Below the pieces are notes generated by a model. That model saw nothing but the letters and a program-made list of their open reading frames with translations. It searched no databases and was not told the DNA's origin. Positions 57,140 to 64,000 of a stretch of 64,000 nucleotides of DNA are shown here, one piece after another. Every line of letters begins with the position of its first letter. Position 1 is the stretch's first letter. Source of the stretch: Atherinomorus stipes (Eukaryota > Chordata > Actinopteri > Atheriniformes > Atherinidae); NCBI GenBank assembly GCA_023101725.1, contig JALJCO010010147.1, positions 62,001 to 126,000 on the forward strand, written 5' to 3'. The position numbers and the translations under genes were made by a program.

Positions 57140-57978
57140 AGGGATAGTACACCCACAGAATGATGCGCCTTCATTTTCTACTCACCCTCGTGCTGAGCAA
57201 GACTCTGGGGTTTTCGTTATCCACTGATTTTCATATAATGGAGTTCACCGGAGCTCAAAACAAAAGGTCCATAAAAGTCCACAAAAACTTGTCAATATTC
57301 CTCCATACTGCTCGTCCAATGTAATCCAAGTGTCCTGAGTGGGTAGCGTCCAGAATTTACTGGAAACCACATCATTTAGTTGATTTTCATAGCTTAAAAA
57401 GTAGAACACCATACTTCCCCGAGTCCATTCAAGTTCACAACACTACGGAAGCTGCGGCGGACTCTGCCAATAATGCCGGCATAGAAGAAGAAATGCACTG
57501 TTTACATTGTGCTAAGAGTAAACGAGCTGCAGACAAACACAAAAGGGGTTGGCTATTGATTTAAAACAAAGAAAGAAAGAAAGAGAGCGCTCTCATTTGG
57601 TTTGATCTGCCTCCGTAGTGTCGTGAACTTGCATGGACGTGCATCGGGGAAGTGCGATGTTCTACTATTAAGGCTGCAAAAAGATTCCAAATGATGTTGT
57701 TTTCCAGTAAATTCTTGACGCTACCCACTCAGGACACTTGGATTACGTTGGATGAGCAGAATGGAGGAATATCGACAAGTTTTTGTGGACTTTTATGGAC
57801 ATTTTTATTTCAAGCGCCGGTGACCTCAATTGTATAAAAGTTAGCGGATAACAACCCCCCCCCCCCCCCCCCCGGATCTCCAGCTGCATTTGAGATATTA
57901 AAAAGTGCTCCAGAGTCTTGCTCAGCATGAGGGTGAGTAGAAAATGAAGGACGATCATTCTGTTGGTGTACTACTCCT
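57140..57978. mobile_element. Family A TTAA MITE, full-length hairpin copy
   Basis: Ends AGGGATAGTACACCCACAGA and TCTGTTGGTGTACTACTCCT. Left flank TTAA (57136-57139), right flank TTAT. The two arms are inverted copies over much of their length: GGTCCATAAAAGTCCACAAA on the left faces TTTTTGTGGACTTTTATGGA on the right, and CACTCAGGACACTTGGATTA faces TAATCCAAGTGTCCTGAGTG. A C19 run (57855-57873) sits in the right arm. Confidence 0.88.
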
Positions 57979-57982
57979 TTAT

Positions 57983-58495
57983 TAGTTCCATATAAATTTG
58001 AAGTTGCGGAACTATTGATTTATTACTAATTATACCATGGTCAGGGAGAATTATTATGCATTATTTTTGTATATATGCACACCAAGGTAGATCACTGTTA
58101 TATCATTCCGCCATGGAATGTCATCACCATAGCAACGTTCAAACTAGCTGCCAGCATAAAATAGTTCCTATACTGAAACATGTTTAGTGAGTTTAATAAA
58201 GTGAATAAACATTTGTCATTAAATGTTTGATCTGGGGCCATGGTATAAGCGGATTAAATAACTCAGATCCGTGCATTATAATGCACGTCATATAATGCAC
58301 TTCACTCTGCTGCGTGTCGTGGTGTTCTAGACTCCGCGTCGTGCATTAAAACTGTATAATGCACGGCTCCTCGTTGTTTAAATCTGACTTCATGCACATG
58401 TATTTTTATTCTCATGTGATTCTTTTCAATTCAACTAAATCAGTTTGCTTATTTTACATGTGAAGTGATTATCAGCTATTGTTTTTTGTCATTCG
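57983..58495. other. Unassigned intronic sequence
   Basis: No exon or family recognised. TATAATGCACG and CGTGCATTATAA words near 58273-58290 and 58360-58375 are mirrored. Confidence 0.4.
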
Positions 58496-58612
58496 TTGAT
58501 GCTTTATATATTGTTATATAGTTTAATTTAAACTTTTGTATGTTTTTGTTGTTGCATTACTTTGAGGACCCGAGGAAGACTAACGACCGCTTTGTAGAAG
58601 CTAATGGGGATC
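58496..58612 (+). repeat. LINE-like 3' tail fragment
   Basis: TTTGAGGACCCGAGGAAGAC, GTAGAAGCTAATGGGGATC recall a teleost LINE 3' UTR. Its expected continuation (ATGGGGATCCTCGTAAAGAA) appears at 59006, beyond the inverted repeat. Confidence 0.5.
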
Positions 58613-58613
58613 G

Positions 58614-58963
58614 CTTGACTTTTTTTTTTAAAGACAAATGGTTTAGCTTGTTCCTTGACAGTCGGCTGTCACTTCAGCCTTCATCAGAAGGGTCGGACTT
58701 CCTGGTGTGACGTGTCTATGTAGACAGCTGACCGGGAATTCCGACGTGACGTGTCAGGAGAACAGCTGACCGGGCACGGCAACTTACAATGAAGTGCTCC
58801 TGTTCTCCTGACACGTCACGTCGGAATTCCCGGTCAGCTGTCTACATAGACACGTCACACCAGGAAGTCCGACCACTTCTGATGAAGGCTGAAGTGACAG
58901 CCGAAACTGTCAAGGTAAGAACAAGCTGAAACCATTTGTCTTTAAAAAGAAAAAAAAGTCAAG
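58614..58963. repeat. 350-bp near-perfect inverted repeat (long hairpin)
   Basis: Left arm 58614-58764, loop 35 bp, right arm 58800-58963. The inner 80 bp or so pair without mismatch (TCCTGGTGTGACGTGTCTAT and so on). The outer parts differ by small indels only (GGTTTAGC against GGTTTCAGC; TTCCTTGAC against TTCTTACCTTGAC). The arms contain EcoRI-type GAATTC and a TGACGTG palindrome. Flanked by TAATGGGGATC at 58602-58612 and 59003-59013. Confidence 0.95.
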
Positions 58964-59013
58964 AAGTATCACACAGAAGACGAGATGAATATTCTGGAGG
59001 AGTAATGGGGATC

Positions 59014-62000
59014 CTCGTAAAGAATAAAGAATAGAGTGCAAATTGCATTAATCTTTTATAGTGCCCTCCAACACCAAAACCACCTGCTCACACCGCTGAT
59101 AAAAATGCTAAATTAGCTGCCTCTAAAATCTTCTCCGTTGTCAACGAAGGCATAATTCACGGTGCACAATAAATGTGAAATAACAGTTTTAATGAATGCG
59201 TGATGAGCAGGCTGTGGAGATAGTTTCCTCCTGTGGACAACTTCACTTTGAGAATTAGAGCAGATGAAGTGAAGTCCCCGTCATTTATGCAAAGAGAAAC
59301 TTTTCCCGCATCCATGCAGCCTTTCTTCCTCGCTCGGAGCTGTGGAGTCGTCACACACCTCTGTAATCAGGTGAGGCGGAGCGTCATTGATGTCATCATT
59401 ATTTGGCTCATATGTTCTTTTACTGCAGAAAGAAAAACTTCAAGGTTGCTTTGCAAACATTCTCCGTGGCTCGTTAATGGGACTCGCTCTTTATTCTGAA
59501 TTCTCATTAGTTGAAGCAAATTCAGCAAAGGATGAAATGGTTTTTCTTTTAAAAAAACTCCTTTAAATTAGCTGGATTTTGGCCATTGCACCATCTTGAT
59601 GGATTTTTCATTTTTGCATAATTATAACGAAGCCACCTGCAGATTTAACCACTTCTTTTAAAACAAGATTGCTGGTTGACCCGTGAGCCGGTAGCTGCTC
59701 ACTCAGAAATATTCATCCAAATAAAACGCTGATATTTGAAGGAGCCGGGTGGTAATATGTAGACAAGCTCTTCCTCGCACGCCTCCCGCTCCTGGAGGAG
59801 GTCGTCTGCCATGCTTAAGTCATGTTGCCTCTGCAGCTGCTCCCTAATTGACGTGTGCATCGCTGTAATGTGGCGAGAGCAGCCTATTTATTTGTGTGTG
59901 GGTAGAAGCCACAAGGTAGCTTCCTCTTGTCTCGCCTTTCTGCCAGTTTCTGCTGCAGCGGGATCAATTAATGTCTGCATGAGTGTGTGTGTGTGTGTGT
60001 GATTGAAAGTGTGTGGGAGGGTCAACTCACGTGTGCCTGGATCTAACAAGTACGTTGAAGAGTGTGTGCATGTGTGTGTGATATAAACCCCTCCTGTTGA
60101 ACCACTGCCCTGCAGCACCTCCTCTAATATGCTGAGCACACAAGAGAGCTCCCTTTTGCTCTTCTTCCCTCTTGTTTCTCATTTTTCTGTTTATCTGAAG
60201 GAGGCATACACATTTTTTCTTGTATTTCTTTTCTCACCTCCCTGGGAAGTCCATCTTCTGTTGGCACATGGAAGCATGCGTCCTTCTGTGTATACTAAAT
60301 CATCAAACGGCACATCCACACCGTCTGATTTGCTTTCTCCTCCAAATCTCCTTTTTTTGTGCCACTTTTGTTTCTTCTTCACTCCTGATTGCAACCACCA
60401 TCCTCTATTTTCCCTCTCCACCTCAACACCAGCTGGTTCTCATCACAATTTCACAATTTTCTCCCAGTCTTGCCCACCCCCATTCTTCCCATGACATTAC
60501 TTTTTTTTTTTCCAGAGTCGTGAATATATAAGCCTGCTTTATTCACCTTTTCTTCATTTATTCCTCCAGCATCACGTCCTAGGGACACCCATTTCTCTCC
60601 CTCTCTCTCTCTTGGTTTGGCTCATGCTATCAATGTGAGTGATTGTGCAATCCTGCGGCGTGTAAAAGACATGAGGAGACTGTCAAACAGATCAATAGAC
60701 AGCGTCTGAATATGTCTTCTAACCCCTTTCCACACCCCATTGCTCAAACACGCACGTGCATGTTGAAAAGCATCCCACCGGTCACAGATGCAGATGAGGA
60801 AAAGCTCTGAAGCAGCTTTGAGGCAAATGCAGAAGCCTGCAGAAGCACGTCGGCACGAACACAAACACACAAAGCACAATATTGAATTTATATCAAGACG
60901 CACTGAAGGTCGGGGTGTGAGTCTGCAGACAGAAGCCGTGATAATTGTGTTTCCCTGTGATCGAGTTTCAGTTTTAACAGCGAAAGTTAGTGGATCTAAT
61001 TAAAGACCGTCAGGTTAAGAGTTCAAGATTAGAAGCTGCTCCTTCTGCACGGACACACACATCCACACACACTTCCAATATAATATACTACAAGTGTCTG
61101 ATCGCTTATCTGCACCCCACAGTGGTCGTCACTGCAAAAAGTGGAGCTTGCATCGTGTGCCACAGAGTTGGTCAGATCATCTATCAGCTTGAAGCTGCTC
61201 CCATTACCGAGGGCCAGAGTGCAGCAACAAATCAGTTAAATTAGACCTCTGTAATCCGCAAGAGCTTCCCAATAATGCTTTATATATTTATCTGACAGTC
61301 TTGTATGCTGTGGTTTACTAGACGTTTCCACAGCTGACAGTAGCAAAATAAACAAGCAGGGGGAGATATGCAAAGGTCAGAGCCACAGTGGTCTCAGTAT
61401 TACAAACATGACAGATGCACGCTGGCCAAAGTTTGGAGAGGAAACAGGAGGTTCTTCTGCAGCAACACTGAATATGTGCTGTAGATAATGTTGCTCATGT
61501 CGAGGTGTTCCTGCTTGACTCCATGTAATAAAACAGCAGGACGAGCCAAAGTTTCAGGGGGCAACGGGTATCTGAGGCATCATGAAATAAGAGTTGCGTG
61601 GATTTCCTCCTGAAACCCGGCGAACGATCAAATCCTGAAGACGTCACACGCACAAAAGTTTTCAGATGTATTAATCTGTGCACACGCATGGATCCAAGTA
61701 CTTTTCCTTTCTACATCCCAATCAACGTGGGATCGAGCCAGCTGTTGGAGAACCTGACACCTCCCTGTCCACACCCCCAACATAAATACGCAAATTATAT
61801 TTAAATGAGGTCTGCAGCGGGGATTCTCCTCTCTGCACGATCAGAAAGACAAAATATGAGCGTGACAGGGAACAAAAATTTAAAAAATTCACTAAGAATG
61901 AACTTGAGGCAGCTTGTTTCAGTAGAAATGTGCTCTTTGGCATCGTCGGCATCACACCCCAACAGAAAAGTGAATGGGAGAGTATGCAGCCATGAAGTTG

Positions 62001-62780
62001 ACGTGAAGCACGGCACGTTTCCACGCTCTTTTCATTCTTTATACATCTCAACTTTACCGTGAAAGTGATCGTACGTCACCTTTTTGTGTGTACGAACCCT
62101 TTGTACATGAGGCCCCTGGTCTTTCCTGGTCTTCTACTGTAATTTTGAGGACCTTAACTCTCACAAACACATACACACATCTGGCATGTACACTAATGAC
62201 AATTTACACATATATCTGATTAAATGTGCCACACGCACATGCAAAACCCCCTACAGCCATTTGAATCAGTGGTAACAGTACTGTGTGAGGTTGCTGTATA
62301 CGTATGTGTGCGTGAGTTGCACCGGATACAGTGAGAGCTTGCAGTGTGTGTATGTGAGAGGTAATTTTGTCATGGAGGAGGCGGGGTTGCTACCCCAGAG
62401 TCCAGAGAACACGTGCATGAATATTACGGGGGCATTCACACCAGGCTTTTTCATATGAATCCTCGTCCGCTCATTCAGAAAGAGTTTGTTTGTCCCGGTA
62501 TCTCAGGGACTAATACGGGTCACATAGATTTCATCTATTCTCGTGTGATAAAAAGCGTCTTCTGATTTAAAATGAGCGTACTGAAGGATATTTTCCTGCC
62601 ATCCAAGGTTATTATAGTTAAAGGTAGAGTCTGAAGCCCCTCCAGCGTTTCTGTTTGCAAACGATAGTATTCAAACTTAGCGCTCCTCCCTCTCAGGCTA
62701 ATGGCCGCCTCGCTCTAGCTAGCCTATTCAGCTTCAAGCTTCTCCTTCAGAGCTCAGAAGGAGCTACAAGCCAAACTATC
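59014..62780. other. Repeat-poor intronic sequence
   Basis: The longest part of the window without a recognised mobile element. It has short GT runs (59983-60001) and a pyrimidine-rich plus strand from about 60129 to 60620. No exon with cadherin residues was recognised on either strand. Frames such as 60129-60494 are low-complexity consequences of the CT bias. Confidence 0.45.
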
Positions 62781-63111
62781 AGTGCGTTTACATGCAGCCA
62801 ATAACTCTTTCATAACCGGAATTTAGCAATAACCCGGTTGCCCACAGCCATGTAAACACTGGCAAAAACCCGAATATGCTCATTTTCGGGTTTTTAAAAA
62901 CCCGAATATTACCCCTGGGTTACTCCTTTTCTAACCGGAATATTTGGTCATGTAAGTGCGTATTGGAATATCTCCATTGAAAGGAATATTTAATTGTGTT
63001 CTGCGTATGCTCTATCTGCAAGCATTTTTGGCGTTTTGATTAAATTACAGGGAGTATTTTGTACCAGCGATCAGACAGTGCTCTGCACAGCTTGCTAGTT
63101 TATACATCACC

Positions 63112-63240
63112 ATGGCAACACGCATCCCGAGAGGAGCTGGTGTGCAAACAGTTATTTCGCGGGGCTCCATCACTCATCTGGAAAAGTTTGGTGAAGATGT
63201 GATAGAGGAAAGTTCACTGACTCCAGCCGGAGTCTGTTAA
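63112..63240 (+). other. 42-codon open frame with strong start context
   Basis: ATCACCATGGC is a near-ideal vertebrate initiation context. The frame encodes 42 residues (MATRIPRGAGVQTV... to ...LTPAGVC) and stops with TAA directly before the tandem repeat. I recognise no domain. It could be a remnant of a transposon-encoded protein or chance. Confidence 0.25.
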
Positions 63241-63379
63241 CTTCATCATTACAACCGTTCCCACCAGTCCTGGCTGAGACCTTCATCATCATCATTACAA
63301 CCGTTCCCACCAGTCCTGGCTAAGACCTTCATCATCATCATTACAACCGTTCCCACCAGCCCTGACTGAGACCTTCATC
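63241..63379. repeat. 46-bp tandem repeat, three units
   Basis: Three units of TTCATCATCATCATTACAAC plus CGTTCCCACCAGTCCTGGCT plus GAGACC, the first lacking one or two ATC units. Confidence 0.95.
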
Positions 63380-63854
63380 TGTCCGGGGGACTCTGCTGGA
63401 AACGGGAAGCGAGGATGTGCTCCGAGCTGCATTCAGGACACGTTGCTCTCCTTCTGATCCGTCAAGTAATGCTGGTGGGTCAGTACCAGCACTCCGGACT
63501 GCAGTCAAGCCTGCCGCCTCTCGCGGATCCGCGGTCAAGCCAGTCGGCGTTATTTCGGTTGTAACTCTGAAACTTGGCTGGCTTTACCGCAGTGGCTCCG
63601 GATGGTTCATTATCCACCATCATCATGACGTTTTCCGTGCATCACGGTTTGGGTCGGGATATTCCAATTGATTTCAGTAATCATGTATACAGGAGTAACT
63701 CTGTCTGCTCACGCATGTAAACGGGTTATTCCTGATCTTTCAGAAACCGGAATATTGACCTTAACCCGAATTTTGATGGCATGTAAACGTGGTCTATGAT
63801 TAACCCTGGTTTTCCAAAGTGCATTATCTGAAGCTCTTACCTTTTCTTCAGTAT

Positions 63855-63885
63855 TTTCTTTCTTTCTTTCTTTCTTTCTTTTTCC
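63855..63885. repeat. (CTTT)n microsatellite
   Basis: About seven CTTT units, in otherwise unassigned sequence from 63794 to the window end. Confidence 0.95.
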
Positions 63886-64000
63886 TTCGAGAGTTGGAGT
63901 GACTGGCGTCTGCTCCAGTCATGATCTTATTCCCACACAGCGTCATGCTCTTAGCTCTGTCATTGGCTGCTGATATAAACAGAAATCTCCACCCAGAAAT

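Larger units (their letters stand above)
62781..63793. mobile_element. Family G foldback element, 1-kb copy
   Basis: Left end AGTGCGTTTACATGCAGCCA with ATAACTC; right end GGCATGTAAACGTGG. AACCGGAAT and ATTCCGGTT-like words, AACCCGAATAT and GGGTTATTCC recur on both strands inside. It is longer than 4625-5262 and holds a short frame (63112-63240) and a 46-bp tandem repeat. Superfamily undetermined. Confidence 0.65.

Noticed and set aside
60129..60531. Overlapping frames of 103-121 residues rich in Ser, Phe and Leu
   Set aside because: They follow from the pyrimidine-biased strand, where stop codons are rare, not from coding selection.
34166..64000. Search for exon 2 of the cadherin
   Set aside because: No frame between plausible splice sites shows LDRE, DxNDxxP or related cadherin motifs; short exons could still have been missed by eye.
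1..64000. tRNA, rRNA or other structured RNA genes
   Set aside because: No segment shows a convincing tRNA A/B box pair or other RNA gene hallmark by eye; the repeats seen have LINE-type or DNA-element-type ends instead.

Overview
The window reads as nuclear DNA of a ray-finned (teleost) fish. There is no dense gene array. Instead it holds one large, CpG-rich exon of a vertebrate-type cadherin, a CR1/L2/Rex1-type LINE, Tc1/mariner, hAT and TTAA-target DNA elements with short non-autonomous derivatives, a solo LTR, and many simple repeats. Species cannot be called. Superfamily names below rest on terminal inverted repeats (TIRs), target-site duplications (TSDs) and remembered consensus patterns; no database was searched.

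Layout. 1-2.4 kb: partial TTAA MITE, then a broken, 5'-truncated LINE on the minus strand. 2.4-9.3 kb: sparse sequence with a CGTTTACATG foldback element, a hAT fragment and a 34-bp minisatellite. 9.3-13.7 kb: hAT MITE, Tc1-like remnant, a small TTAA MITE, and a 2.3-kb TTAA element carrying a nested piggyBac-like element. 14.4-16.1 kb: AACCCA foldback MITE, a second MITE and a solo LTR with a 5-bp TSD. 16-24 kb: mostly unassigned, with hAT, Tc1 and L2-like scraps. 24.6-32.6 kb: composite hAT copy, hAT fragment, mariner-type MITE split by a 1.29-kb TIR element, LINE 3' fragment. 33.1-34.16 kb: the only convincing protein-coding exon, on the plus strand, ending at a splice donor. The remaining 29.8 kb is probably its first coding intron. 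It holds more copies of the same repeat families, a 40-bp minisatellite (40.4-41.2 kb), a 35/41-bp minisatellite (51.8-52.2 kb), nested TTAA/hAT insertions (48.6-50.5 kb), a hairpin MITE (57.1-58.0 kb), a 350-bp near-perfect inverted repeat (58.6-59.0 kb), and a repeat-poor stretch (59-62.2 kb).

Repeat families, labelled here for cross-reference. A: TTAA-target MITE with AGGRATAGTACACC ends (1, 7107, 9935, 48643, 57140). B: TA-target mariner-like MITE with CAGTYRTCCTCAAAATTATT ends (27865, 32115, 34703, 43215, 54811). C: composite hAT MITE (24601, 35117, 38105). D: hAT with TAGGGATGKCC ends (7198, 26806). E: hAT MITE with CAGGGG ends (9261, 42925). F: TTAAAGG repeat with an internal CAACCTG block (8250, 19027, 52281, 54238). 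G: CGTTTACATG foldback (4625, 62781).

Nothing here looks like an operon or a multi-gene system. The points most worth following are the identity of the cadherin, the long hairpin at 58.6 kb, the nested elements with readable TSDs, the unclassified TIR element at 28.15-29.44 kb, and the way minisatellites sit beside hAT-type ends.
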